Below, one piece after another: positions 8,257-16,811 of a DNA stretch of 64,000 nt. Position 1 is the stretch's first letter. Each line of letters begins with the position of its first letter. The stretch spans positions 119,388 to 183,387 of the forward strand of contig AMYZ01000006.1 of assembly GCA_000335715.1 (NCBI GenBank). Reading direction: 5' to 3'. The notes beneath the pieces are model-generated. The model was not told the DNA's origin and did no database searches. It was given only the letters and a program-made list of their open reading frames with translations. The DNA is from a beta proteobacterium L13 (lineage in GTDB: Bacteria > Pseudomonadota > Gammaproteobacteria > Burkholderiales > Chromobacteriaceae). A program made the position numbers and the translations under genes.

Positions 8257-8322
8257 GGGGCCCCCATATTTATGTCGCTATCCGGAACGGCGGCATGTCA
8301 CCCCAAATAGATGGAGCGCATC

Positions 8323-9273
8323 ATGCACAAGACCGAATTGAACTATGGCGATGTTTATCTGGTACCGCGGAAAACTGTCGTGGATAGCCGTAAAGAATGT
8401 GATACATCGGTGCAGTTTGGCCCGCGGCGTTTTGATATGCCGTTGTATGCCTCGAATATGAAAAGCGTTGTCGATGCTGAAACGTGTGAATATTTCGCTC
8501 GGCAAGGCTGGTTTTACACCATGCATCGCTTTAATGTGGATACCGTTGCATTTGTGGCTGATATGCAGCAAAAAGGTTTGTTTGCTTCGATCAGTGTCGG
8601 TGTGAATGACGATACTATCGAGCAGCTGCAAGCCTTGAAAAATGCTGGCCTGACCCCGGAGTACATCACTCTGGATATTGCCAATGCGTGGTGCGTCAAG
8701 GCCGAGCGCATGATCAAGCTGGTCAAGCAGATGTTCCCTGCCAGCTTCCTGATCGGTGGCAATATCGCGACGGCAGAAGCGGCGCGTGACTTGCAGGCAT
8801 GGGGTTGCGATGCCATCAAGGCAGGCATTGCCGGCGGGCGTGTATGTATTACCAAGAACAAGACCGGTTTCCATCGCCCGATGATTTCCACGGTGCAGGA
8901 TTGTGCTGCAGCCGTGACGGTACCTGTGATTGCTGATGGCGGCATTGTGGAGCACGGCGATGTGGCCAAGGCGCTGGCTTGCGGTGCCACCATGGTGATG
9001 GCCGGTTCCTTGTTTGCCGGTTATGACGAATCGGCAGGCGAGATTGTGGAAATAAACGGTAAACACTACAAAGAATATTTTGGTAGTGCCTCCCAATTCA
9101 ACAAGGGTGAGTACAAAAACGTAGAAGGCAAAAAAATCCTGGTTGAATATAAAGGCCGAATGGGGCGGGTGCTGATCGAGTTGAAAGAGGATTTGCAGTC
9201 TTCTATCAGCTATGCGGGTGGTAAAGACATCGCTGCACTTTGCCAGGTTGAAATAATCGTTGTAGCACGATAA
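8323..9273 (+). CDS. guaC: GMP reductase (IMPDH/GMPR family)
   Basis: 316 residues, TIM barrel. It would convert GMP to IMP with NADPH, returning guanine nucleotides to the common purine pool. Visible features are LVPRKTVVDSR at the N-terminus, FLIGGNIAT, the loop KAGIAGGRVCITKNKTGFH with the catalytic Cys, VIADGGIVEHGD for phosphate binding and the C-terminal EYKGRMG. There are no CBS domains, and the length is that of GMP reductases, shorter than IMP dehydrogenase. The ATG at 8323 has GGAG 6 bases upstream, so it is preferred over the ATG at 8311. A leader with a terminator precedes it, and an inverted repeat pair ends it. Confidence 0.85.
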   Translation: MHKTELNYGDVYLVPRKTVVDSRKECDTSVQFGPRRFDMPLYASNMKSVVDAETCEYFARQGWFYTMHRFNVDTVAFVADMQQKGLFASISVGVNDDTIEQLQALKNAGLTPEYITLDIANAWCVKAERMIKLVKQMFPASFLIGGNIATAEAARDLQAWGCDAIKAGIAGGRVCITKNKTGFHRPMISTVQDCAAAVTVPVIADGGIVEHGDVAKALACGATMVMAGSLFAGYDESAGEIVEINGKHYKEYFGSASQFNKGEYKNVEGKKILVEYKGRMGRVLIELKEDLQSSISYAGGKDIAALCQVEIIVVAR

Positions 9274-9278
9274 AACCA

Positions 9279-9306
9279 TGCGGCCAACCTGCAAAGGTTG
9301 GCCGCA
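9279..9306. terminator. Inverted pair of the GGTTGGCCGC repeat acting as terminator
   Basis: TGCGGCCAACCT-GCAA-AGGTTGGCCGCA, a perfect 12-base inverted repeat starting 6 bases after the guaC stop, followed by ATATTTT. It is the cleanest of five such pairs in the window and defines the 12-mer consensus. Confidence 0.8.
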
Positions 9307-9312
9307 ATATTT

Positions 9313-10053
9313 TCAGATACGCGTATTGATGAATTCAGGTCTGAATAAATAGCCCTGTACGAAATCCACTTCCAATTGTCTGGCAATAGCCAGGTCGTCT
9401 TCTGTTTCTATTCCTTCCAGAACCGTTTTTTTGCCTTCTTCTTTTGCATAGCGCAGCAGCATGGTCAGCATGCGCCGTTGTGCTGGCTGATGGATGGCTT
9501 GTAGCCAGTGGCGGTCGAATTTGAATATGTCCACGCTGCACAAGATAGGTAGCGATAGCATGGTGCCGATACCGCCTATGTCGTCCAGCGCGGTCTGTAT
9601 CCCGCGCGCTGCCAGGCATTGCGCAAGCCACATGCTGCGATCGGCATCCTGGATGCTGGCGTTTTCGATGATTTCAACCACAATCCGGTCTGGCTCGCCC
9701 AGTAACTGCAACATGGGGTGCTGGTCGGGTGCCGAGCTGCTGACGGTAAAGGCATCCGGGTCCAGGTTCAGAAACAGCAAACCGTCGGCCGGGGCGCTTT
9801 CTATTTGCCAACGCTTGCTCATCAGCTCTGCCTGTACCAGGGTGACAGGTGAGTTGTGCAGAGTGGCAAATACGCTTTGTGGCGGGATGGCATGGCCGCT
9901 GTGTCTGTAAAAGCGTGCCAGTGCCTCGTGACCTATAGTGTCAAGAGTACGGGTGTGCTTGATGGGCTGAAACTCTGCGCCAATGCGCTGGTGCTCGATG
10001 ATATCCAGCAGGGTTTCGGTGTCGAGGCCTTGGGTGTATGACGGGTGAGGCAT
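9313..10053 (-). CDS. EAL domain protein, probable cyclic-di-GMP phosphodiesterase
   Basis: 246 residues, an EAL domain with almost nothing else. Most catalytic positions are present: IGHEALAR (EAL motif), LFLNLDP (Asn), VEIIEN (Glu), DDIGG in place of the usual DDFG, IFKFDR (Lys), EGIET (Glu) and QGYLF (Gln). Hydrolysis of cyclic-di-GMP is therefore likely. With no sensory domain it is probably controlled by expression or a partner. It is divergent from the Aer-like receptor at 10197, 143 bases away, hinting at a shared motility theme. Confidence 0.88.
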   Translation of the reverse strand: MPHPSYTQGLDTETLLDIIEHQRIGAEFQPIKHTRTLDTIGHEALARFYRHSGHAIPPQSVFATLHNSPVTLVQAELMSKRWQIESAPADGLLFLNLDPDAFTVSSSAPDQHPMLQLLGEPDRIVVEIIENASIQDADRSMWLAQCLAARGIQTALDDIGGIGTMLSLPILCSVDIFKFDRHWLQAIHQPAQRRMLTMLLRYAKEEGKKTVLEGIETEDDLAIARQLEVDFVQGYLFRPEFINTRI

Positions 10054-10196
10054 ATTTTTTGATATTAATTATCGTTACGGTAATGTACTGCGTTCCGCGT
10101 GCGCTGAGAAGTGTTTTGCATGGCAATGAATGTATATTTGATTAGTGTTTGCTTATAAATGATAGAATTCTGCGACCACACACAGAAGAATCCGCC

Positions 10197-11798
10197 ATGA
10201 AGATCAATACCCCTGTAACGGCCAATGAGCTGTTCCTTGACCCGCAGCGCCCGATTGTTACCAAGACAGACCTGAAGGGGGCAATTACTTATGCCAACCG
10301 GGCTTTCATCGAAATCAGCGGTTTCGAGGAGAGCGAGCTGTTGGGGGTGAACCACAATATCGTCCGCCACCCGGACATGCCGCCCGAGGCGTTTGCCGAC
10401 TTGTGGGAGACGGTAAAAACCGGCAAGCCGTGGCGCGGGATCGTGAAAAACCGCGCCAAAAATGGTGATTTTTACTGGGTGGAGGCATACGTCACACCCA
10501 TTACCGTGCGTGGCCAGGTGCAGGGTTATGTCTCGGTACGCAGTACGCCCAGCCGGCAGGATGTTGCCGCTGCCGAGGCGCTATACCAGCGGGTGCGCAA
10601 CAAGCAAGCGGTGCTGGGCTCTACGCTGAAGGCGTACGCTGGCCGCAAGGATAGCGGCAAGATCGGCTTCGGGCTCACCGGCCTGTTTGTCAGCCTGCTA
10701 TTTGCTGCGGGTGCCGTGCCGGGCCTGCAGGATATGCCGCGGCTGGGCCTGGCGCTGGTGGGCGTCGTGGGCTTGAGTGCGACCTCGTTCTGGTGGCGTC
10801 GCAGCGAAGCTCAGGCAATGGCCGTGATCCACCGGGGCTTGCGAGCGTTGGGTGAGGGGCGTCTGGAGCAGCCATTGCATGCCAACCTGGGCGGGCAGAT
10901 CGGCCGCATGACCGATAGCCTGGAAACCCTGCGCCTCAGCCTGCGTGCCATGGTGGCGGATACGCTGGCAACCAGTAGCCTTACGCACAAGCAGGCAGCC
11001 CAGCTGGGTAGCGAAATGTCCGCTTTGGTCGACCGTGCCCGCGAGCAGGGTGGTGGCCTGAATCACATCAGCGAGTCCATGATGGCCATCACCGAGTCGG
11101 TGGGCCGTATTGTGGCCATGACCGAAGAAAGCGTGCGCGGTGCCGAAGCGACGCGCCGTGCCGCTACCGACGGCCAAGCCGTGATGAAGCTGGCCGAGGC
11201 CACGGCAGGCCAGGCGGTGGCGGTGGTCAATCAGTCCAAGGCCGAGCTGGGCGAGCTGGAGTCGGCTATTGCCAAGATCAAAGGCATGACTGACCTGATT
11301 CACGAGATCGCCGACCAGACCAACCTGCTGGCGCTGAACGCGGCGATTGAATCTGCCCGGGCGGGCGAGTCCGGGCGTGGCTTTGCCGTGGTGGCGGACG
11401 AGGTACGCAAGCTGGCCGAACGTACGGCGCAGACCACGGAAAGCATCACCCGGCTGGTGCAGCATATTGTCACCATTACCGACGGTGTGGCGGGCAAGAT
11501 GGACTTGTCTGCAGCGGAAGTTGGCCGCGTCAGTGACGAGATTCGCCAGTCTGCCGGCCATTTGCACAGTCTGCTGCAGGTGGCGGATGAGGCGCGTGAT
11601 TTCTCGCTGAATCTATCCTCCCAGATGGCCAGCCAGTCCGAGTCGGTACACCAGGTGGCGGCCTCGGTAGAACAGTTGGCCGCATTGGGTGAGCAGAACG
11701 TCAATACCGCCCAGGTAGTCTGTGACAGCTCGCAGCGGCTGGAGCTGGCTGCCAGCGATATGGAAAAGCTCACGCGCGATTTCCGGCGCGAAGCATGA
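10197..11798 (+). CDS. Aer-like PAS-containing chemotaxis receptor
   Basis: 533 residues. An N-terminal PAS domain (about 15-110) carries the Aer-type run [11 protein letters not shown]...[15 protein letters not shown], which in Aer binds FAD and senses redox or energy state. Two close membrane segments at about 155-200 with no periplasmic domain are followed by the methyl-accepting signalling domain with the conserved tip [20 protein letters not shown]. It should feed CheA/CheW for aerotaxis-like behaviour. The ATG at 10197 follows AGAAGAA; an earlier in-frame start at 10149 was discarded for lack of similarity and ribosome site. Confidence 0.9.
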   Translation: MKINTPVTANELFLDPQRPIVTKTDLKGAITYANRAFIEISGFEESELLGVNHNIVRHPDMPPEAFADLWETVKTGKPWRGIVKNRAKNGDFYWVEAYVTPITVRGQVQGYVSVRSTPSRQDVAAAEALYQRVRNKQAVLGSTLKAYAGRKDSGKIGFGLTGLFVSLLFAAGAVPGLQDMPRLGLALVGVVGLSATSFWWRRSEAQAMAVIHRGLRALGEGRLEQPLHANLGGQIGRMTDSLETLRLSLRAMVADTLATSSLTHKQAAQLGSEMSALVDRAREQGGGLNHISESMMAITESVGRIVAMTEESVRGAEATRRAATDGQAVMKLAEATAGQAVAVVNQSKAELGELESAIAKIKGMTDLIHEIADQTNLLALNAAIESARAGESGRGFAVVADEVRKLAERTAQTTESITRLVQHIVTITDGVAGKMDLSAAEVGRVSDEIRQSAGHLHSLLQVADEARDFSLNLSSQMASQSESVHQVAASVEQLAALGEQNVNTAQVVCDSSQRLELAASDMEKLTRDFRREA

Positions 11799-11825
11799 TG
11801 CCGCGCCTGTGACGTGCGCAATGCA

Positions 11826-11858
11826 AAAGCCCCTGCAGGTTTGGCCTGCAGGGGCTTT
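11826..11858. terminator. Terminator between convergent receptor and glnD genes
   Basis: A 14-base perfect stem (11826-11839 with 11845-11858) and a TTTGG loop. It has four Ts in the leftward direction and only three in the rightward one, so it is a stronger stop for glnD. Confidence 0.75.
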
Positions 11859-11890
11859 GTGCATGTTGCCAGCCCGGGCTGGCGTCGAAG

Positions 11891-14464
11891 CTAGACGCGT
11901 AAGGCTTCGATCAGGTCGGCCTCCAGTGCCAGCAGGGCCTTGTCGTCGGACAAGCGTGGCGACGAGAGCAGGAAGGAGTCTTCCACGCGGCCGCCCAGCG
12001 TCATGATTTTGGCGGAGTCCACGCTGACCTGGTAGCCGGACAGTACCTTGGCAATGCGCGCCAGCAGGCCCTGGTTGTCACCGGCCACAATGGACAGCAC
12101 AAAGTGACGGCCTTTGTCATCCGGGCGAATCAGCACCTGCGGTTTGACGGGGAAATTCTTCTGGTGCCGGTTCAGCCGCCCTTTGGCCGGCAGGCTGATG
12201 GGGTCTTGCCGCAGCAGGGTGGCGGCCAGCTCGAATTCCACAAAATTGATCAGGTCGCGGTAGTTGCCTTCGTGGTGTTCCGGCAAGAACACGTGGAAAG
12301 TATCCAGCGCGTAACCATGGCGCGTGGTGTAGATCTTGGCGTCTGCAATGCTGTAGTTGTGGCGGCCCAGGAAGGCGCACAGCCGGGCAAACAGGTCGGG
12401 CTGGTCCGGCGTGTAGACCAGCAGCTGCAAGCCTTCCTTGTCTTCGGATAATCGTGCCCGCACCACCGGCTCTTTGGTGTCCACCAGCCGCCCCAGCATA
12501 CGCGTGTGCCAGGCGATTTCCTTGGCCTCATGCCGCAGGAAATACACGGTTTCCAGCTTTTGCCAGAAGTGGGTCTCGGCGCCTTCGGGCATGATGTTCA
12601 GGCGCATCAGGCGCAGCGCGGCCTGCTTGCGCTCTTCCAGCTCGGAGTTGATGTCTACATGGCCGCCGCGTTGCAGTGCGCGCCGGGTGGCATAAAACAG
12701 GTCTTCCAGCAGCTTGGCTTTCCAGGCGTTCCATACTTTGGGGCTGGTGCCGCGAATGTCTGCCACAGTCAGGATATACAGTGCGGCCAACCTTCTGGGG
12801 GTGGTCACCAGCTCGGCAAAGTGCTGGATGGTATCCGGGTCGTAGATGTCCTGCTTTTGCGCCACGCTGGACATGGTGAGGTGCTGCTGTACCAGCCACA
12901 CCACCAGCTCGCGGTCGTCGCCGCTGATGCCGTGGTTGTCGCAGAACTGGGCTGCATCGACCATGCCCAGCTCGGAATGGTCGCCGCCACGGCCTTTGGC
13001 AATGTCGTGCAGCAAGCCGGCCACGTACAGCAGCTCGGGGCGGTCGAACTCGTGAATCAGGCGCGACAGCAGCGGGTACTCGTGGTTGAAGGCCGGTATG
13101 GCAAAGCGGCGCAGATTGCGCACTACCATCAGGATATGTTCGTCCACGGTGTAAACGTGGAACAAGTCGTGCTGCATCTGGCCCATGATGCGGCCGAACG
13201 CCGGCAGGTACTTGCCCAGCACACCGTACAGGTTCATGCGGCGCAGGGTGCGGGTAAGCCCGCCGCCGGCGCGGAACAGCTGGATGAACAGCTGGCGGTT
13301 TTCCGGGTCGCGGCGGAAGCGGTCGTTGATCTGGCGCCGCGCGTGCCACAAGCCGCGCAGGGTGCGCGGTGCCATGCCGCCCAGCTCGTGCTGCTGCAGG
13401 TGCAGGAAGGCACGCAGAATGGTGGACGGCTGGCGCTCGAACACCTGACTGTCGTAAATGCCCAGCAGGCCATTGACGCTATAGAAGTGTTCGTCCAGCT
13501 GCTGGGTGATGCGCGGCACGTCGCATAGCAGGCGGGCGCGCAGGTTGGGCAGCAGAATGCCGTTGAGCTGGCTGACGTTTTTGGCGGACTTGTAAAAACG
13601 CTGCATCAGCTGTTCGCTGGCGCGCTTGGCCTTGTCGTCTTCCAGGCCGCTCATGCTGGCTACCTGCTGTTGCAGGTCAAAGATCAGGCGGTCCTCGCGG
13701 CGGCGCGCGGCCAGGTGCAGGTCGATGCGGATCTGTTCCAGCTGCCGTTCGCTGTAATGAATCAGCCGCGCTTCGGAGGCGGTCAGTATCTCGTTGCGGG
13801 CCAGGCTATCCCAATTCTGCCCCAGGCCAATAGCCTTGCTGATCCACAAGATGGTGTGCAGGTCGCGCAGGCCGCCCGGGCTTTCCTTGACGTTGGGTTC
13901 CAGGTTGCTGGTGACGCCAAAGTGCTTGTTGTGGCGCTGTTGTTGCTCCAGCAGTTTGCCTTCCAGAAAGCGCATCGGGTCGCGGTGCTTTTCTACGGTC
14001 TGGTTCAGCTGGTGGTATAGCGTGATGTTGCCGGCCAGCAGGCGGTTTTCCAGCAGGGTGGTTTCTACCGTGATGTCGAGTTGCGACTCGCTCAGGCATT
14101 CGCTGATGGTGCGAACGCTGTGACCCACTTCCAGCCCGATGTCCCACATGGCGCTGACAAAGGTTTCCACAAAACCGGACAAATTCTGCGAGGTGGTTTC
14201 GGGCAGTAGCAGCAGCAGGTCGATGTCGGAATGGGGGAAGAGTTGGCCGCGGCCGTAGCCACCCACCGCCAGCAGGGCCGCGCGCTGGCCCATGCCAAGC
14301 ACCTCCCACGCCGAGCGGATGATGCCGTCTACCAGCAGCCCGTGCCGGACCAGATACTGCCGCGCATTACGTGTTTCGCGGTACTCCGCAGCCAGCGCTT
14401 CGCGGCCTTGCTGCAGCGCCTGGCGCCAGCGGCGGTATTGTTGTGTCTGGTCCGGTGTACTCAT
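11891..14464 (-). CDS. glnD: Bifunctional PII uridylyltransferase/uridylyl-removing enzyme
   Basis: 857 residues, normal GlnD length. The nucleotidyltransferase motif is GGYGRGQLFPHSDIDLLLL near residues 66-84, the HD hydrolase motif is LLHDIAKGRGGDHSELG in the middle, and two ACT domains form the last 160 residues (DAKIYTTRHGYALDTF; VSVDSAKIMTLGGRVEDSF). It senses glutamine and modifies PII (GlnB/GlnK), setting nitrogen metabolism. The ATG overlaps the lptG stop (ATGA), so it is translated from the lptF-lptG transcript, an uncommon partner for a nitrogen sensor. A repeat copy at 12783 encodes R-L-A-A. Confidence 0.96.
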   Translation of the reverse strand: MSTPDQTQQYRRWRQALQQGREALAAEYRETRNARQYLVRHGLLVDGIIRSAWEVLGMGQRAALLAVGGYGRGQLFPHSDIDLLLLLPETTSQNLSGFVETFVSAMWDIGLEVGHSVRTISECLSESQLDITVETTLLENRLLAGNITLYHQLNQTVEKHRDPMRFLEGKLLEQQQRHNKHFGVTSNLEPNVKESPGGLRDLHTILWISKAIGLGQNWDSLARNEILTASEARLIHYSERQLEQIRIDLHLAARRREDRLIFDLQQQVASMSGLEDDKAKRASEQLMQRFYKSAKNVSQLNGILLPNLRARLLCDVPRITQQLDEHFYSVNGLLGIYDSQVFERQPSTILRAFLHLQQHELGGMAPRTLRGLWHARRQINDRFRRDPENRQLFIQLFRAGGGLTRTLRRMNLYGVLGKYLPAFGRIMGQMQHDLFHVYTVDEHILMVVRNLRRFAIPAFNHEYPLLSRLIHEFDRPELLYVAGLLHDIAKGRGGDHSELGMVDAAQFCDNHGISGDDRELVVWLVQQHLTMSSVAQKQDIYDPDTIQHFAELVTTPRRLAALYILTVADIRGTSPKVWNAWKAKLLEDLFYATRRALQRGGHVDINSELEERKQAALRLMRLNIMPEGAETHFWQKLETVYFLRHEAKEIAWHTRMLGRLVDTKEPVVRARLSEDKEGLQLLVYTPDQPDLFARLCAFLGRHNYSIADAKIYTTRHGYALDTFHVFLPEHHEGNYRDLINFVEFELAATLLRQDPISLPAKGRLNRHQKNFPVKPQVLIRPDDKGRHFVLSIVAGDNQGLLARIAKVLSGYQVSVDSAKIMTLGGRVEDSFLLSSPRLSDDKALLALEADLIEALRV

Positions 14465-15537
14465 CGTCTCTCCTGTCTTGCCAGGGCTATCAGGCCTGCC
14501 ATCAGGAAGAGCAGGGTAGGGAGCGTGGCAGAGGCTATAGGGTTCCAGTTGTACAGCAGGCCTAGGTGGCCGAATAAGCGGTTGCTAAAGTGGAAGGCAA
14601 TGCCCAGGCAGATGCCGGAAAACAGCTTGATGCCCAGGTCGTTGTGGCGGCCGGAGACCGGTGTAAAAGCCAGCGCCACCATCACCATCGAAATACACGC
14701 CAGCGGGTAGAACAGCTTGCCCCACAGGGCAATTTCGTAGCGTTGTGTTTTCTGGTTATTGGTGCGCAGGTGTTCAATGTAAGTCATCAAATCCATGGCG
14801 GACATCTGCTCGGGCACCACCAGCAGCACAGACAGGATGTCCGGCTGGATAACAGAGCGCCAGGTCTGCTCGGCCATGCGGCCAACCTTGATCCGGTCTG
14901 GCAGGATTTCGGACTGGCGCACCTGGCTGAGCAGCCAGGTTTTGCTGGCCGGCTGGTATTGGGCGCGCTCGGCGTGGCGCGTCATCACCAGGCGGTAATC
15001 CTGATCGTAGGTGTAGATACGGACGCCCAGCAGGGTGTTGTCGGGCAGCATTTCCCCTACGTTGATGAAGTTGTTGTCGTCCTTCACCCACAGGCCGGAG
15101 CGGAACTCTTGCGCTACCAGGGAGTGGGTTGCCTGCAGTTTGATTCTCTCGGCATTTTTTTCTGCCAGAGGCGAGGCGAACTCGCCCAGCAACAAGGCAG
15201 CGATCGCCATGACTACGCCGAACAGCAGCTTGATACGCGCAATCTGCCCCAGCGACACCCCGGCAGTGCGGATGGCGGTGTATTCGGAGGTGCTGGAGAG
15301 TTGCGACATGGCGATCATGGCACCGATCAGCACGGCCAGTGGCATCAGCTCATAGGCGTGGCCTGGCGTTTGCAGCAAGGTGTGCATCAGCAAGGTGCCG
15401 GAGTCGAAGCTACCTTTACCGACATTGGGTAGCTCGCGAATGGCGTCGAAAAAGCCGTACAGACCCAGCAAACAGGCCAGCGTGAACAGCGTAGCGGAAG
15501 TGAAGCGTGTCAGCAGATAGTTGCGCAGCATGCTCAT
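14461..15537 (-). CDS. lptG: LPS export ABC transporter permease LptG
   Basis: 358 residues, YjgP/YjgQ family. It forms with LptF the inner-membrane pair of the LptB2FG exporter that passes lipopolysaccharide to LptC. Membrane segments lie at both ends around a large periplasmic beta-jellyroll. The start MSMLRNYLLTRF at 15537 overlaps the lptF stop (ATGA); the frame is open further upstream but only inside lptF. It contains a repeat copy at 14878, read as V-G-R. Confidence 0.94.
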   Translation of the reverse strand: MSMLRNYLLTRFTSATLFTLACLLGLYGFFDAIRELPNVGKGSFDSGTLLMHTLLQTPGHAYELMPLAVLIGAMIAMSQLSSTSEYTAIRTAGVSLGQIARIKLLFGVVMAIAALLLGEFASPLAEKNAERIKLQATHSLVAQEFRSGLWVKDDNNFINVGEMLPDNTLLGVRIYTYDQDYRLVMTRHAERAQYQPASKTWLLSQVRQSEILPDRIKVGRMAEQTWRSVIQPDILSVLLVVPEQMSAMDLMTYIEHLRTNNQKTQRYEIALWGKLFYPLACISMVMVALAFTPVSGRHNDLGIKLFSGICLGIAFHFSNRLFGHLGLLYNWNPIASATLPTLLFLMAGLIALARQERR

Positions 15538-16643
15538 GCGGATTTCCTCCGCAGCAATCGTTTCATACGGGTAAGCCAAGGCTCGGCGGGGCGGTTGTGG
15601 TAGTACAGCAGGGCTGCCGCCAAGGCCAGCATGGCGGCGTGGGCAGGCAGGATGGCCAGCGCGCTGGATAGCTTGTCACTACTGATGGCGTCACGCAGCA
15701 GCCACAGCAGGTTCTGGTACAGCAGGTAGGCACCCAATGCAAAAACCAGGTTGTAAGTATGGCCAGCACGCGGGTTGAAATAGCTTAACGGAATGGCCAG
15801 CACAGCTAGGATCAGTGCGCAGAAAGGCAGGGATAGGCGCCACGCCAGTTCCGCACGGTCAGCAGGGTCGTCGCTGCCCAGTAGCTGCAAGGTTGGCCGC
15901 GTTTCGCTATTAAGCTCTGGGCGTACAACCTGCTCGGTTTCGCTGATTTTCAGTGTGTAATGCTCGAATTCGGCCACTTCAAACGCGCCAGAACCTGGCT
16001 CCCCTGTGTAGCGGCTGCCGTGCTCCAGTATCAGCACCCGGTTGCCGTCCTTGTCGGTGCTCAGTTGGCCTGCCTTGGCAAAAATGGATGATACCTCGCC
16101 CGCCTTGATGTTCTGCACAAACACATTGCGGGTAGCCCCACTCAGCGGCGAGTAGCTCTCGATAAAGTACACGCGGTCGCTGCTGCGCGACTCCTTGAAC
16201 ACGCCGGGTGACAGGGCGGTCATTTCTTCGCGCTGTTTCAGGGTTTCGGCGTATTCCTTGCTGCGCTGCACGGCCCACGGTTCGATTACCGTGGTGCCGA
16301 CGGCAATCAGCAATGACAGTGGCAGCGCAAAGCGTAATACCGGCCATACCCAATCCGTGAGCGATTTGCCACTGGCCATCCAGACAGCCATTTCATGCTC
16401 GCGCCACATGCGGGTAAGCGTGACAATGACGCTGACGAAGATGGTGAGAATCATCAGTACCGGGAAGAAACCTATCGACCAGAAGCCGATCAGCGCAAAA
16501 ATGGCATCGCTGGCAATACGCCCCTGTGCGGCGCGGCCCAGCATGTTGATGGTTTGTGTGCTCAGCAGAATGGCGAGCAAGATGGAAAACACCCCGATAC
16601 TGGTATAAGTCAGCTCTCGGGTAAGGCTTTTCTGAAAAAGCAT
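15534..16643 (-). CDS. lptF: LPS export ABC transporter permease LptF
   Basis: 369 residues with the typical start MLFQKSLTREL, so the start at 16643 is chosen over one ten codons upstream. It has several membrane segments before residue 130, a periplasmic domain containing LSPGVFKES and AFEVAEFEHYTLKI, and a C-terminal membrane block with LSYFNPRAG. It is first gene of lptF-lptG-glnD and divergent from pepA, an arrangement conserved in many Proteobacteria. A repeat copy at 15891 is read as R-P-T. Confidence 0.94.
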   Translation of the reverse strand: MLFQKSLTRELTYTSIGVFSILLAILLSTQTINMLGRAAQGRIASDAIFALIGFWSIGFFPVLMILTIFVSVIVTLTRMWREHEMAVWMASGKSLTDWVWPVLRFALPLSLLIAVGTTVIEPWAVQRSKEYAETLKQREEMTALSPGVFKESRSSDRVYFIESYSPLSGATRNVFVQNIKAGEVSSIFAKAGQLSTDKDGNRVLILEHGSRYTGEPGSGAFEVAEFEHYTLKISETEQVVRPELNSETRPTLQLLGSDDPADRAELAWRLSLPFCALILAVLAIPLSYFNPRAGHTYNLVFALGAYLLYQNLLWLLRDAISSDKLSSALAILPAHAAMLALAAALLYYHNRPAEPWLTRMKRLLRRKSA

Positions 16644-16658
16644 AAAACAGGCCCGTTT

Positions 16659-16688
16659 TTGACAATTCGTCAAAAGGATAGTGATAAT
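16659..16688 (+). promoter_or_regulatory. Probable pepA promoter
   Basis: TTGACA (16659-16664) followed after 18 bases by GATAAT (16683-16688), giving a start near 16695. The -35 lies in the inverted repeat TTGAC-AATTC-GTCAA (16659-16673), which could let a dimeric regulator occlude it. Confidence 0.6.
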
Positions 16689-16741
16689 TGGAAAGGTTAA
16701 CCTGAATGGTTGTCGGCCAGAAAATCAAGGCTTGTCGGCCG

Positions 16742-16771
16742 GTTCCGGTCAGGCCAAAAGCCTGCCGGAAC
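16742..16771 (+). promoter_or_regulatory. Strong hairpin in the pepA 5' leader
   Basis: GTTCCGG-t-CAGGC / GCCTG-CCGGAAC, 12 paired bases with one bulged T and a CAAAA loop, about 40 bases upstream of the pepA ATG and inside its predicted 117-base leader. No T-run follows, so it is more likely an mRNA-stability or translation-control element than a terminator. Confidence 0.4.
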
Positions 16772-16811
16772 GTATGTCTTGATGAACCAAACACACATGG
16801 TGGAGCGTTGC

